DNA of 64,000 bases from Simmondsia chinensis. Its lineage: Eukaryota; Streptophyta; Magnoliopsida; Caryophyllales; Simmondsiaceae. Each line of letters starts with the position of its first letter. Position 1 is the stretch's first letter. The position numbers were made by a program, and so were the translations under genes. Location of the stretch: the NCBI GenBank assembly GCA_018398585.1, contig JAGTTD010000026.1:1431001-1495000 (forward strand). Direction: 5' to 3'. Positions 11,650 through 23,668 of this stretch are shown here, in pieces. A model generated the notes under the pieces. That model saw only the letters and a list, made by a program, of their open reading frames with translations. It made no database searches and was not told the origin of the DNA.

Positions 11650-12772
11650 ACAAAACACGTATAAAGGAAAAAGAACTAAGTAACGCTAAGCGAGAAGCCC
11701 CCAGTCGGCAAGGCTGAGTAAGATAAAAATAACATGTTAAAACTAAGGAAAAAGAACTAAGTAACGTCAAGCAAGAAGCCCCCAGCCGGCAAGGCTGGAA
11801 AAGACAAAAACAACATATTAAAACTAAGGAAAAAGAACTAAGTAACGTCAAGCAAGAAGCCCCCAGCCGGCAAGGCTGGAAAAGATAAAAACAACATATT
11901 AAAACTAAGGAAAAAGAACAAAGTAACGTCAAACAGGAAGCCCCCAGCCGGCAAGGCTGGAAAAGACAAAATCAACATATTAAAACTAAGGAAAAAGAAC
12001 TAAGTAATGTCAAGCAAGAAGCCCCAAGCCGGCAAGGCTGGAAAAGACAAAAATAACATATTAAAACTAAGGAAAAAGAACTAAGTAACGTCAAGCAAGA
12101 AGCCCCCAGCCGGCAAGGCTGGAAAAGACAAAAACAACATATTAAAACTAAGGAAAAAGAACTAAGTAACGTCAAGCAAGAAGCCCCCAGCCGGCAAGGC
12201 TGGAAAAGACAAAAATAACATATTAAAACTAAGGAAAAAGAACTAAGTAACGTCAAGCAAGAAGCCCCCAGCCAGCAAGGTTGGAAAAGACAAACAACAT
12301 ATTAAAACTAAGGAAAAAGAACTAAGTAACGTCAAGCAAGAAGCCCCCAGCCGGCAAGGCTGGAAAAGACAAAAACAGCATATTAAAACTAAGGAAAAAG
12401 AACTAAGTAACGTCAAGCAAGAAGCCCCCAGCCGGCAAGGCTGGAAAAGACAAAAACAACATATTAAATCTAAGGAAAAAGAACTAAGCAACATCAAGCA
12501 AAAAGCCCCCAGCCGGTAAGGCTAGGAAAGAAAAAAACAACATAATAAAACTAAGGAAAAAGAACTAAGTAACGTCAAGCAAGAAGCCCCCAGCCGGCAA
12601 GGCTAGAAAAGACAAAAACAACATATTAAAACTAAGGAAAAAGAACTAAGTAATGTCAAGTAAAAAGCCCCCAGCCTGCGAGGCTGGGAAAGACAAAAAC
12701 AACATATTAAAACTAAGGAAGAAGAACTAAGTAACGTCAAACAAGAAGCCCCCAGCCGGCAAGGCTGGGTTC
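11650..12772. repeat. ~81-bp tandem repeat, about 14 copies, element 1
   Basis: The motif AGCCCCCAGCCGGCAAGGCT recurs with small changes roughly every 79-83 bp from about 11697 to 12770. CCAGCC, a 5-base loop and GGCTGG form a short hairpin in most units. Because 81 is divisible by three, the minus strand shows long open frames with a repeating 27-residue pattern; these are by-products of the repeat. Confidence 0.93.
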
Positions 12773-13110
12773 CGGGTTTATTTAAATGGCGTTGTGTTCG
12801 AGATCTTTTAAAGGTGGGGCGACGTGTAGCCACCCCCTTTTCTTGGCTTTCACCCCTTTATCTTGGGGCATTTAATTCCGTTCTATTTTCTAAAACCCTA
12901 AACCCCCTTTTTCCTTCCATAGTGAGCCCGTCTTCCCAGTGAACCCTACCTTTTCCTTTTACTTATAACCGGTTTTTGTCCTGATTTCAAGGTAATTTGT
13001 TGTTGGTTTGAGAATATTTTGTTAAATTTTCAGTGTGATTCTGGCTTTTCGAACATTTTCCTTATTTCTCCAAAGATTTTCGAACCCTGAGCTGTTCGTC
13101 AGAGCTTCCA

Positions 13111-13229
13111 TGGAGGATTCTGATGAAAACTCCCAGTTTATTTTCAATTTTCTTGCGAATATAGCTGTGAGTCCGGTGATAGAGGGGGGGATGCTTCTTG
13201 ACCAGGCGGCATCCCCCTCTTTTTGTTAG
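13111..13229 (+). pseudogene. Possible upstream exon or uORF of the second antisense gene (element 1)
   Basis: A short frame starting MEDSDENSQ and ending after LLDQAASPSFC. Element 2 keeps the same reading near 27995-28110 (ESDENVQ...FLAN...VIE.G.LLDQ) without the ATG. The shared reading suggests coding use, but the gap to the next ATG is too short for a normal plant intron, so its link to the downstream gene is unclear. Confidence 0.35.
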
Positions 13230-13360
13230 CCTAGATCGGAAAACATCTCCTTGCCTTCAGGGACGAATACTCTAACTTTGCCCATGGGGAACTCCGGTGG
13301 GCCACCTCAAAATATTATCGGGGTAAGGTTTTCTTTATCTGACCTCTTTTTTTTTAGAGC

Positions 13361-16138
13361 ATGGCTCCAAAAAGGTCACGGCCAGGTCAAGGTCACCAGG
13401 GCAATACTGGGGAAATTTCTGCAGAGGAGGGTTTAACGGTGGAACCGTTGTCATGATTGGCTCCTTGACCTGCACAATCCCCAGAGGAGGAGGCGGTTCA
13501 TGCCCAATTTTCGGAAGCGGCGCTGACGCTTCCTTTGGGGTCATTTGTATCATTCTTGTCTTCCGCTGAAGGGGTTAAACAATTCCGAGATAAGTTTTAC
13601 TTTCCTGATGACTATGAGGTTATTGGACCGAGAGAGAATGACAATATTTTGTTCCCCCGCCATCCGGGCTCCTTTTCGGTTACCGTGGATTCTTTGGAGG
13701 CGGGGTTGAAATTCCCCTTGCCCAGTATATTAGAATAGGTCTTTAGATAATATTTTTTATGCCCTAGTCAGATTAGCCCAAATGGGTTTAGGAATATTTA
13801 TGGGTATTTAGTTACTTGCTTCGTGGCGGGATTGACTCCTTTCACCCGTAGTTTTGATTATTTATTTTGGGCTAGGCAACTAAGGGGAGTAGTGACATTT
13901 GAGGGCAAGGCGGGAGTGAAGTTTGTGGAGAATAATCCGTCAAAGATAAATTTTTGGTAGAACAAATTTGTTTGGGTGAGACCTTCGCAACCCTTACTTC
14001 TCCCCACTTACTAGACTAAAGTGAATAAGAGCAACACTCCTTCAGCAAATGAGCTTTCGCCTCTTGATAAGGAGGTGGTTCGGTATTTTGAAAGGGAGTT
14101 AGATTCTCGATTTGTGGCTGTCAAGGAAATTTTGGCTCAGGAACGGGTGTTCATAAAAGCAGGTTTATGTGCCCGGTTGGCAAGTGGTAAGCAACTTTTT
14201 AGCCCAAGGGGAGAAGCTTCTTCTTTTTCCTTTCTTTTTTTTTTGTCGGTTATTTTGATTTGTCCTAACTGGCTTTTGGTTGTCGTTATTAGAGGGCCGG
14301 AAGTTGATGTAGATATTGTTCAACTTGCGGAGGATTACCGTCAGGGTGGCGATAGGGTAGCAGAGAGAGGAAAAAGGGCTACCATTGAGGGTCAAAAGTC
14401 CTCTAGGACGGGAAAAAGAGCATCTGCTGAGAGCAGAGAGGAGTCCTCCAGACCACGCCCAAAGAAGCAAAAGAAGGCTAGGCTTGCGGCACAAGTGGAG
14501 GAGCCGTCTAGGAGGGCATCCTCTTTGCAAGGGGATACGACCGGGATCCCCGTGGTATAGGCCTCTCCCGCTTTGGAGAGGTCTGCTCCTGCCTTGGATG
14601 CTGGGGAGGCTGTACCTGAAGCATCTCAGCCAGTAGGAGACGTTTCCTGCTCTTAGCCCGTAGCGGTGGTAACTAGGCCTGACTCTTGTGATGAGATATC
14701 GAGTGTTTTGCCTAAGGCCGCAGCTGGTCCACTAGGGGGCGCAACCGTTACTATTGTAGTGGGTCCGGATGAGCCATCGTTTCCTCCTTCTGAGGGGGTA
14801 GCCGGAGGGGTACCTGTGGCTGTTGCTATGGAAACGGCTGTGCCTTGACCCAGTGAAATGGAGGCGACGGTTAGTGCTGCTGCGATGGAGCCCCCAAGGT
14901 GTTTGCCTGAGGACGCACCAGAAAGCGCTCCTGCTGCCGTTATGACGGAGGTGGTTGATCTTGGTGTCCAGAATGAGGCCTCGGGAGCGGACGAAGTAAC
15001 GACGGTTGAAGGAGACCTTGGGAGACCCGTTAGTAGTGAGGCAGCTTTTAGGGAGGATATTGTGGAAAGGGTCCCGGTTTATGCTAAGCCGTCAAGCCAA
15101 ACACCTCCTTTTACTCCTTCGTTTGGTAACCTGGATGTAGGGGATGACGGTAGTGCTGACAGGTTTCGTCCTTCCTTTCGAATTGACTTGTCGGCGGTGC
15201 CGGATCCTTTTCACGGTACTTCTTTTGGACCGGAGCCTTCCCCCTTGAGGGATGAGGCGACGGCTGGTGATAGGAGCTTTCCTCCCGAAGTCCCATCTTT
15301 TGATAGTTCTTCTATCCTCTCTCCCCGTGACGGTGAAGACCTTGTTCAAAGGGCGAGTCATGCTGCACTTCCTTCAGAAGTGCCGCCGGTGGCTACGGGA
15401 GATACGGTTGCGACCTATGCCTTAAAGGTAGCGTTTTTATTATGTTTTGATATTTTATGGCCACCATTGAACTTACCTGTTTGTGGTGTGGCTGCAGATT
15501 AGCTCGTGGTCTTCCGCTATGGTCACCGGGTGGTTTCAAATGAGGGAGACGGTAACCAAGGAGCTTGTTAGGTTGGAGGGTGAGAATAAAGACCTTGATG
15601 AGACGGTGCAGGGGATGAAGGCGGCCAAAGAGGAAGAGGCCCAAACGCTCTCTTTATTGCAAAAGGAAAAGGACATGGCACTGGAGGAGGCGAAGCGAAG
15701 CCGTGAGGAGAAAGAGAGAGTAACACAGGAGGCCCAGAGGATCAGTGAAGAGAAAGAGAGGGAGACGCAAGAGACCCAAAGGCTCAGGAAATGCATGCAA
15801 AGGCTTCTTTGGAGGCGCAAGGACTGAGGGAAGATTTGTCGTCCTGTCAGGCGCATTTAGAGAAGCTGCAAGACGAGATGCAACGGCGTCAGGTGGAGGG
15901 TTCGAGAACCGCGGAGAGTGCTGCAGAAGCCATTACTCAATTTAAGGCTAGCGTGGAGTTTTGCGGCGTGATGAGTTCCTCTTACTGGCGGGGCTTTACC
16001 TCGGGTCTCTCTAACTTTTCTCACCGTCTGCTTTAGAGCCGCCCTGGTTTGGGCCAAGAGTTGCTTCAGCGAGTAGCGGACCAGCTTCATCAAGATATTT
16101 CACGCTTGAGAGAAGGGACTAGTAGCTGGCGGCCATAG
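13361..16138 (+). pseudogene. Second antisense gene, 'putative gypsy type transposon'-like (element 1)
   Basis: The start is ATG GCT CCA AAA AGG (MAPKR), conserved in element 2. The N-terminal part includes LPFPL..ILE and a CPSQI.PNGF..I.GYLV block resembling the Pfam Transposase_28 family found in plant gypsy elements. A charged low-complexity middle follows, then a Glu/Lys-rich coiled coil and a conserved end (SSYWRGF.SGL). Candidate introns at about 14187-14294 and 15429-15498 have GT-AG ends and match element 2. The gene is broken by TGA/TAG codons, several of them TGG to TAG against element 2 (for example near 13736, 13958 and 14011), and by a frameshift near 15790. The function is unknown; nothing shows transposase activity. 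Confidence 0.6.
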
Positions 16139-16489
16139 TTACCTTGTTTTGGTTTTTTTTTTTTTTTTTTTTTGTTATAGCTTTCTAGATAAAGGGTTCC
16201 TCTTAATGTGGGAAGGATCCTCCTTTTTGGGCCTACGTTTACGCCTCTTTTGTAATAGTAATATGCGTGTTTTGTTTAATCGTAATCTAAGGCCGGCATT
16301 CCAGCTGCTGCTTCTAGGTTGCAGCGCACAATGTCATAGATGTAATACTATAATATATATATATTAATATACTATATATCGGCGTACATTTTTGTAACTA
16401 CACGAGCTTCCAGACATCCATGTCTATTATCTGGGTGATTTAGGGGTCTACTTGTTATACATGTATCACGGTTTTTATGTTTGGTATTT
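16139..16489. other. Convergent region between second antisense gene and pol (element 1)
   Basis: A T-tract at about 16149-16173, an AT-rich palindromic stretch near 16348-16380 and no gene. The plus-strand gene and minus-strand pol both end here, so poly(A) sites of both are expected but not identified. Confidence 0.4.
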
Positions 16490-17704
16490 TTAAAGATTTT
16501 TCATATTCCAGGATCGCGGTACTTCAGTACCGTTGAGATGCTGCAGCTTATAGCTTCCATTTCCTAATTTTGCACTTTCACGGTAGGGACCTTCCCAATT
16601 GGCGGCCACTTTTCCTAATCCGATACCGTGAGTAATGCTTGCTTGACGCAGCACTAAGTCTCCCACCTCCATGCTTCTAGGCCTTACATGTTTATTATAG
16701 TACTGAGATATCCGTTGTTTTTGAGCCGTTATGCGGAGGAGGGCGTTTTCCCTATTTTCGTTGATTAGATCAAGAGAATGTCTTCGTAATTCTTCATTTT
16801 CAAGTTGTCGGTATCCTTGGGTCCGATGGCTGGGCTCTCCTACTTCTACTGGGATCACGGCCTCAGCACCATAGACCAACACAAAAGGAGTTTCCCCAGT
16901 GCCTACTCGGTAGACGGTAGGGTGGGCCCAAAGGACACTGGGTAGCTCTTCCAACCACTTACCTTTTGCATCGTCCAACCTTCGTCGTAACCCCACAAGT
17001 ATCTGCTTGTTCTCGACTTCTACTTGTCCATTGCTTTGTGGGTAGGCCACTGATGCGAAGTGGAGGGAGATTTTCATGTGCTGGCAATAGTTACAGAATC
17101 GTGGTGAGCTGAGCTGTGTTCCGTTATCAATTATGATGGCTCGTGGGATTCCGAAATGCGTTATAATGTTTTTCCATAAAAATTGGCGGGTGGCGTGGTC
17201 AGTAATACTAGCTACCACCTCCGCTTCTACCCATTTGCTGAAGTAGTCCACAGCCACTATTAGGAATTTTCTTTGCCCGCTAGCCAATGGAAATGGACCC
17301 AGGATATCCATTCCCCACTGGTCAAAAGGTATTGGGTCAACAATGGGGTGTAGTGGTACCGCTGGGGCGTGGATTAATGGTGCGAATTTCTGACATTTAT
17401 CACATTTCCGCACCAGCGTGGCGGCATCTCTTTCCATGGTAGGCCAAAAGTACCCGGATTTGAGCGCCATTCTTACTAACATTCGTTTCCCGATGTGTAC
17501 CCCGCAAATTCCTTCGTGGATCTCCCTTAGCACATAATTCCCCTCTTCCTGGGTTAGGCATTTTAGTAGGGGGTACGTGAATGACCTCTTATAGAGTTGT
17601 TGGTCGATTATCACAAAACGGGCTGCTTGTCGTTGCAGCTTTCGTGCTTCCTTTTTGTCCACGGTTATCTTGTTTTGCAGAATGAAATCCACGATGGGAC
17701 GCAT
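16490..17704 (-). pseudogene. gypsy element 1 integrase
   Basis: 404 open codons. A zinc-binding H2C2 region (HIGKR...CDKCQKF) is followed by the catalytic core with Asp in WGMDILGPF, Asp in IIDNGTQ and Glu in VEVENKQ, the D,D,E triad of retroviral-type integrases. The C-terminal part carries GETPFVLVYG, typical of gypsy integrases. This is the longest intact pol domain of element 1, but upstream frames are broken so it cannot be made as part of a polyprotein. Confidence 0.88.
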
Positions 17705-17835
17705 CCATCATTCTTCATATTGTATCTGCATTGTGTCCAAGGGAAGGGGTCGGTTTGGGTACTTCACGTTGACCTCTTGTATCTGTACTTCTCCTTCCTC
17801 TCTTTCTACCATGTGCCTGAGGCCAGCCAACCGAC

Positions 17836-18205
17836 TCAGCTTATCAGCCCGCTTATTGTCTTCTCAGGAGATTCCCGTATACTGAAGCTTTCTAATCTGG
17901 AGATCCATTTCTGGACCAGGCCAAGGTACTGCGCCAGGTGGGGCTCCTTTACTCCGTATTCCCCAGTTACCTGGTTTACTACCAGTTCCGAGTCACTGAA
18001 GACCTCAATGTGCCTGGCGCCAGCTGCTCTAGCGTAGTCAATACCTAGAAGCAAGGCCTCATACTCAGTTTCATTATTAGTAGCATTAAAATTAAGTTTT
18101 ACCGCGTATTCCCCTTCTGGTTTTATCAGCACGATGCCTGCGCCGTTGCCCCCTTGGTTGACGGAACCGTCAATGAATAGTCTCCAAAGATGATCCTCTT
18201 TGTGG

Positions 18206-18247
<42 letters not shown>

Positions 18248-18547
18248 CGCTGTCAGCTCGGGTATTTCAAAACTGCATTCTACCAAAAATTCGGCCAGGG
18301 CCTGTGCCTTGATGGCCAGGCGGGGTGAGTATTGTATGTCATGTTCTGAGAGCTCTACTACCCATTTTAACATTCTTCCAGAGCAGTCTAATTTTCCTAG
18401 TAACTTTCGAAAAGGGAGAAGAGTGAGCACAGTAACGGTATGGGCCTGAAAATAAGGTCTCAGCTTACGTGCGGATGTGACTAAGACCAACGCGGTTTTT
18501 TCTATGGCAGGGTATCTTTTTTCTGTGTTCTTAAGGGACTGGCTCAC
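17836..18547 (-). pseudogene. gypsy element 1 tandem RNase H domains
   Basis: The first RNase H segment (18547 to about 18250) contains KLRPYFQAH and WVVELSEHDIQYSPR. The second (18132-17836) contains NNETEYEALL and a FSDSELVV stretch. The FIDGS motif that should open the second domain sits next to a 40-base G run that shifts the frame. Two RNase H domains in series are a hallmark of Tat-lineage gypsy elements and support the classification. Confidence 0.75.
18208..18247. repeat. 40-base homopolymer G tract inside pol
   Basis: Forty consecutive Gs on plus between the two RNase H regions, read as proline codons on the minus strand. Element 2 has only six Gs at the matching site (33087-33092). 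Either a recent slippage expansion or a sequencing/assembly artefact. Confidence 0.9.
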
Positions 18548-18649
18548 AAAATATATCAGGAGTTGTCTACCCTCGCGGTCGGCTATCAGTACGGCACTGG
18601 TGGTGTTTTCTGAAATTGCTAAGTAAACGCTCAGCTTTTCGTTTGGCTC

Positions 18650-20260
18650 AGGAGAAGTAATGACGGGAAGCTGAGCTAGATATTTCCTTAGCTACTGGAA
18701 GGCGTGCTCGCATTCTTCACTCCAACAGAAGGGTTGCTTCTTCCGTAATGTTCTAAAGAATGGCAAGGCCTTGTCGGAAGAACGGCTAATGAATCTATTA
18801 AGAGAGGCCATGCAGCCGGCCAGTTTCTGGACATCTTTAGAAGAACGGGGTGATCCCATTTCAAGAATAGCGCATATCTTTCTGGGGTTAGCCTCAATTC
18901 CCCTGGTGCTGACAATAAATCCTAGGAATTTCCCTTCAAGTACCGCGAAAGAGCACTTCTACGGATTAAGTTTCATTTGGTATTGCCTGAGTGCTTCTAA
19001 AGCCTCTCTTAAGTCTTCAATGTGATCTTGGTTTTCCGGGATTTAACTATCATGTCGTCCACGTAAGCTTCCATGTTGCGGCCAATTTGAGAGTCAAAAA
19101 TTTTGTTGACTAGTCGTTGATACGTGGCGCCAGCATTTTTGAGGCCAAACAGCATGACTCTATAGCAGTATGTACCCTCAGCCGTTATGAAGGAAGTTTT
19201 CTCTTCGTCATCCGAGTGCATCTGAATTTGGTGGTAGCCTGAGAAAGCGTCCATGAAACTGAATAACTCACAACCTGCCATTGAGTCTACCAATTTATCT
19301 ATTTTAGGAAGAGGGTAAGAGTCCTTTAGGCAGGCGCTATTGAGGTCTGTGAAATCGACACACATTCTCCAATTTTCGTTCGCCTTTTTTACCAGAACTA
19401 CGTTAGCAAGCCATTCTGGGTAAGCTACCTCCCTAATGGATCCTGCTTCAATCAGCTTTCTTACCTCAAGCTTAACGGCCTCGTTGCGTTCGGTGCAAAA
19501 GTTACGCTTCCGTTGTTTCACCGGTTTTTTGTCAACCTGAACATTGAGCAAGTGGGTGATCGCCTCTGGCGGTATTTCAGGTATCTCATCAGCAGAAAAC
19601 GCGAAGACGTCCAGGTATTGTTTTAAGAATTCACCAATCTTTTCCTTTAGGTGACGAGGAACTAAGGCGCCCTTGTACGTGTGCCGCCCTGGCTCTAGTT
19701 CGTACTTTTCTAGAGACGATGGGGCCGGGTCTGGACTTGAGGACGAATTGGGCTCAGCTGGTTCAGCGGTTATTAAGGCCGAATCAGGAAAGTTGTGATA
19801 ATATTCAGAGAGGGAGCCATGACTGCCACGAACGGTCATAATGCTGCCAGTGTCGCTTTCAAACTTCATGGCTAGATGGTAGGTGGAGATCACGGCTCTT
19901 AGACGATTCAAGGAGGGTCTTCCAAGGATTACATTATAGGCTGAGGAAGCATCTATGACCAGGAATTCAATTTTTATGGTGCGCTGTCCTCCCTCACCTT
20001 GAAAGGTTGCGGCTATAAGTATCTTCCCCTGTGGTATAACGGGATTTCCGGCGAATCCTACAACAGGGCTTGATGCGGGGATCAGGGAGGAGGTGGACAT
20101 CCCCATCTGGGCGTAACAGTTCAAGAAGAGTACATCGACGGAGCTGCCTTGGTCGACTAGGATTCTGTGGACGGTGTATCCATGAATATTGGCGGTTATT
20201 ACCAGAGGGTCCTCCTGGTATGCGTCAATCCCTTGTGCATCCTCTTCTGTGAAACTAATG
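18650..20260 (-). pseudogene. gypsy element 1 protease-reverse transcriptase
   Basis: The protease active site reads VDQGSS near 20155, followed by AYNVILGRPSLN. The RT is open from 20124 to 19009 with NENWRMCVDFTDLN, FSFMDAFSGYHQI and the catalytic YVDDM. A frameshift near 19015 ends it, and the RT thumb continues in another frame (18915-18688). A second frameshift near 20265 separates it from gag. Confidence 0.85.
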
Positions 20261-21581
20261 CACTTCTATTAAGTGCAAGGTAGGGCTCCTTCCCTTTTTC
20301 CCTGGCTTCTGGTTTCTCACTTTCTGGCGGTTCTTTTTTAGTGATGGCGGCGACAACCGGGGGCGTTGTTTTGCTTGGTCCCGGGTCATGGATATCTTCA
20401 CCGCGAGCTTTTCCTATCTTTATCCTCTGTAAGTTCGCGTATTCTATCCACTGACCCGTGCGCTCAGCCTCTTCTAGGCGGGATTTTAAAGCATGGCATT
20501 CGGCATTGTTGTGGGTGGTTGTTTGGTGATAGGCGCACCAACCATTTTTTTTGCTTTTTGAGTCCTTTGGCTGTTCTTCTCCTTTTATTGCCAGCAGTGG
20601 TCGTGCAATTTTCGGCGGGATCTGCATTTTAAAGAAGGGCTTGCGCCTTTTTGGTGGCCGGGTATTTCTTGGCGGTTGCCTGAAACCCTCTTTTGGCCTT
20701 GGAGAGGCCCCTACCTGAACCACTTTAGGTCTCGGCGCTACTTGCATTACATCTTCAGCGGTAATATACTTGTTGGCCTTGCGCCATAGGTCGTCAACGG
20801 TTAGAGGCAGTCCCTTAGCTAGCGCAAATTTAAAGTGCGAATTCTATAGTCCGTTAACAAAGGCAGTAATGGCCGTCTCATCAGAGAGGTTGGCGACGTC
20901 GATCATGGCACGTGTGAACCGCCATACATAACTTCTTAAGGGTTCAAACTTATTATGCTGTAGTTTGAGAAGATGTGCAGCCGTTCTCCTTCTTCTCTTA
21001 TTGCTCACAAAGTGACGTACGAACCGTTCAAAGAGCTTTGTAAATCCATCAATGGATGAGTATGGGAGGGAGGAGAACCAACTTTGTGTAGCCCCCTTGA
21101 GAGTTGCGGGAAAGCATTTACACCATATATCTTCCCCTACGTCCTGTAGGTACATTCGTGCCACAAAACCAGCTAGATGGTCCTCAGGGTCCTGAGTCCT
21201 ATCAAATGCATCCATATTAGGGATTTTTACCTTTCCTATGGGTTCCTGGAGGAGTCGGGATGTAAAAGGTGAGTGGGTTCCTGGTACCAGAGGCACTACC
21301 CCTGCTCCGGCAGCCCGCTTGTGGTTGCCGCTTACATAGTTATGGTGAGCGCTGGTACTGGATTCGGTAATTGGAATTTGGCTTTCAGTCGGATCGTGCC
21401 TGGAGGCTCTGGGGGTGGTGGTAAATTGGCTAGGGTCTGGGACCCTTGCGGCGTCGTTATTTGCCATTTGCGTAAAGAACTGACCGAGTTGGTGTTATAA
21501 TTGATTGAATTGTTCTTGGGTTACATAATCTGGGCGGTGGCCCTCCCGGTGGAGAGGAGTGGAATGACTGGTATTTGACAT
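20261..21581 (-). pseudogene. gypsy element 1 gag
   Basis: The initiating ATG is at 21581, 20 bp from the primer site. A TAA (Gln in element 2) interrupts the N-terminus. The central gag domain (21467-20844) contains DPEDHLAGF, CFPATLKGA and FVRHF. The C-terminal part (20747-20261) is basic and holds a Cys-rich remnant (CAYHQTTTHNNAEC) at the nucleocapsid position; its reading frame runs on to 20199 past the frameshift. Confidence 0.82.
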
Positions 21582-21600
21582 AAAGGAAGTGTTAGTGCCC

Positions 21601-21618
21601 TTCCCACAGACGGTGCCA
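21601..21618 (-). promoter_or_regulatory. Primer-binding site of gypsy element 1
   Basis: The minus strand reads TGGCACCGTCTGTGGGAA two bases inside the 5' LTR. Element 2 has TGGCGCCGTCTGTGGGAA at the same place, so element 1 carries one substitution. The complementary tRNA is not assigned here. Confidence 0.75.
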
Positions 21619-21620
21619 AT

Positions 21621-21944
21621 TGTTTCGGGGTTTTTTGGTAGGGATCTTTCAAGGGAGAACTGGGCTCAAGTTCCCCTTTTTGTGGTGTTTATTACTGTAT
21701 TTATAGTGGTTAGGAGGGAGCCCCTTGGCGTTATGTGGGCGAAAGCATAGTTTGGGTATAGGGGTATGAGAGGGCCGCCTGAGTACAGGAGTACCGCCAG
21801 GGTGTAGGAGTACCGCTAGGGTATAGGAGTACCGCTAGGGCTAGAGCTGCGGTAGTTGCCCTTGATGGCCGTTCACTGGGGTATGCTCGTAACGTCTTCT
21901 TCCTGGGGAGGCGGTTGTCTTAGCAAATGGTGTTTTCCTTAACA
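21621..21944 (-). repeat. Right (5') LTR of gypsy element 1, 324 bp
   Basis: TGTTTCGGGG to CCTTAACA with fewer ~20-bp repeat units than the left LTR. On the minus strand TATAAATA (21699-21706) is the likely TATA box for the gag-pol transcript. Confidence 0.88.
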
Positions 21945-22369
21945 CTAGACTTGTTGGTAAATCAATGATTTTTGTAAATGAAGCGAGAAATTTCCCCAGG
22001 CCTTTATGTGGATAGATTGCATCTTAAAACTAATATTTCACTAGGCTTATATGTTAAATTTTTTTCAATTTTAATATGAGACATTTTAACTATAATAATT
22101 CTCATCAAAAAGTATATTAAGGGTAAATGATACATCAATTACCCGAATGTTTGATAGAATAATTTTTAGTTCACAAACTTTGTTAAATAATATTATAATC
22201 CAAAAGTTATATATATTTAATAAAATAGTCCAAGCAGCGAGATAAAAATGTCTTTCATCCAAATCTTTTTCACTAATTATATCACAACATTGCGCTTTAT
22301 GTGTAGGATGAAAGGTCTAGCGAGGGTGTTTACGATGAATTTGGTCAGTGTGCTTATTTATCGTATGGG
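21945..22369. other. AT-rich spacer right of element 1
   Basis: Genomic flank beginning with the right target duplication (CTAGA, 21945-21949). No gene or recognisable repeat seen. Confidence 0.4.
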
Positions 22370-22860
22370 AGTTCGGTAAGGAAGAGCTGAACTCAAGCTC
22401 TAGCTGCTCGCCCGACTCGGTATTTCATGCAAGATTCAAACAAACGGCTAGAGGGACCTCCAGGGTAACTCACGGGGGATCCCTCCAACGCTCAAGTCAG
22501 TATTATCTCACAAAATAGTACTGAAAGCAAGCAATAAATACACATAATAGATACAAAGGACTTAGCCTGAGAAGAGTGAGAGGTTTGAGCAATTATTGCT
22601 CCAGAGAGGTGACCGTGCAGGACGACTGGAGGATGAGGCGTGGGGTGGTCTACCTTAGTCGTGGCTTGCCTTCGAGGGAGAGAGAGCGTAGGCAAGGGTG
22701 TCTATCAAAAAGGTGTGGGAGAGCCCCTCCCCACTCCTTTTATAGAGTTGGCTCGGGGCTCGGGTCGCCTCACGCTAGGCGCCTGTCATGGGATGCTTTT
22801 CTTAGGTTGCAGGTATCCGTGTGAGGAAATACCAAGCTAGCATTATAAATAGAGGGCTTA
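22370..22860 (-). repeat. Likely gypsy LTR remnant
   Basis: Less AT-rich than its surroundings. The stretch GGGATCCCTCCAACGCTCAAGTCAGTA followed by AAGCAAGCAATAAATACACA resembles the transcribed part of some plant gypsy LTRs, and the minus strand has TATAAAAGGAGTGGGGAGG around 22726-22745. No internal region adjoins it, so it would be a solo or truncated LTR. Boundaries are uncertain. Confidence 0.4.
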
Positions 22861-22867
22861 ATGGTTT

Positions 22868-23285
22868 TATCTAGGGGGTTTAAATGAGCCGAGTTGGCTC
22901 GCGAGGGCTCGTTATAGGGGTCGAAAGGCTCGGTTCTCAAGCCTAGTGAAGCTCAAACCCGTAGGCTCGCAAGCCTTAATTAGCTTTTTTTAATATAATA
23001 TATTTGATTAAATATGCCCAATGAAGCCAAATTTGAGACTAAATGAGTCAAGTTCAAGCTTAAACGAGTTCAAAAGAGCCTAGATTGATCTTAAATACAT
23101 CAAAATATTGAATTTTAATTCGAAGCTCACCAAACTTAGATCGAGCCAAATCAAGCTTAAGCTTTTGACAACCCGAGCTCAAACTTGAACTTTCCAAGCT
23201 CGGCAAGCTTTGAGCCGAGCCCTAGCTAAGCTTAATGCAAAGGCTCTCGCTCAGCTCAAATACATCCTTAGTTTTATCAACAAAT
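22868..23285. repeat. GAGCTCG-rich MITE-like repeat, copy 1
   Basis: About 400 bp rich in GAGC/GCTC/AAGCTT words. The same family occurs near 46990-47312, 47957-48385, 60090-60515, 60690-61079 and 63857-64000. Several copies begin or end in GGGTGTAAATGA or TTTACACCCC, suggesting terminal inverted repeats of a non-autonomous DNA transposon. No coding capacity. Confidence 0.55.
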
Positions 23286-23627
23286 TTTACAATATTTCAC
23301 ATTGTTATTTGATCATTTTTTATTAAATATAGGTAACTATCATGTTAAGAAATTATTCCACAAAATTTAAAACCTTGTATTTTATTGTTTCATACAAAAT
23401 AATAATATTTTTTAATATTTAAATAATTTAATAAAAATTTAATACATATAAATGTAATAAAAAAGTACATATGATAGAAAATCCGATAAATTATTATATG
23501 TTAATTAATGTTGTACGGTAAGATCCACAGATCCCATAAAATCTGCAAAAATGAAATTTTTATTGAGTTTTGAAATGTCCCAAGAACAGATGTGACACTT
23601 GGACACTGTGTCAGTTTGACTTCTACT

Positions 23628-23668
23628 CCCACCACCACCACCACCACCACCACCACCACCACCACCAC
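23628..23668. repeat. (CCA)n microsatellite
   Basis: About 13 uninterrupted CCA units, just outside the left end of the foldback element. Confidence 0.95.

Larger units (their letters stand above)
9166..21944 (-). mobile_element. Ty3/gypsy element 1 (Tat-like) with extra antisense genes
   Basis: LTRs at 9166-9565 and 21621-21944 begin TGTTTCGGGG and end CCTTAACA. Flanks CTATA (9161-9165) and CTAGA (21945-21949) fit a 5-bp target duplication with one mismatch. On the minus strand the order is LTR, primer site, gag, protease, RT, RNase H, second RNase H, integrase. The 3' part on the plus strand carries an F-box-like gene and a second gene, separated by 62-bp and ~81-bp tandem arrays. The second RNase H and the long extra region fit the Tat clade of plant gypsy elements. 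All frames are damaged, and the two LTRs differ in length through tandem-repeat copy number. Confidence 0.9.

Noticed and set aside
11262..12772. CRISPR-like repeat-spacer array
   Set aside because: The whole unit is repeated with no unique spacers, in a plant retrotransposon context.
11576..12833. Minus-strand open frames of 76-118 codons with a repeating 27-residue pattern
   Set aside because: The ~81-bp repeat is divisible by three and lacks stops in one frame, so the frames follow from the array. Unit-length changes break them, and the element 2 array does not preserve them.
13323..13357. Intron just upstream of the MAPKR start of the second antisense gene
   Set aside because: GT-AG ends and a T-rich stretch are present, but lengths of 35 bp (element 1) and 45 bp (element 2, 28203-28247) are below the usual plant minimum.
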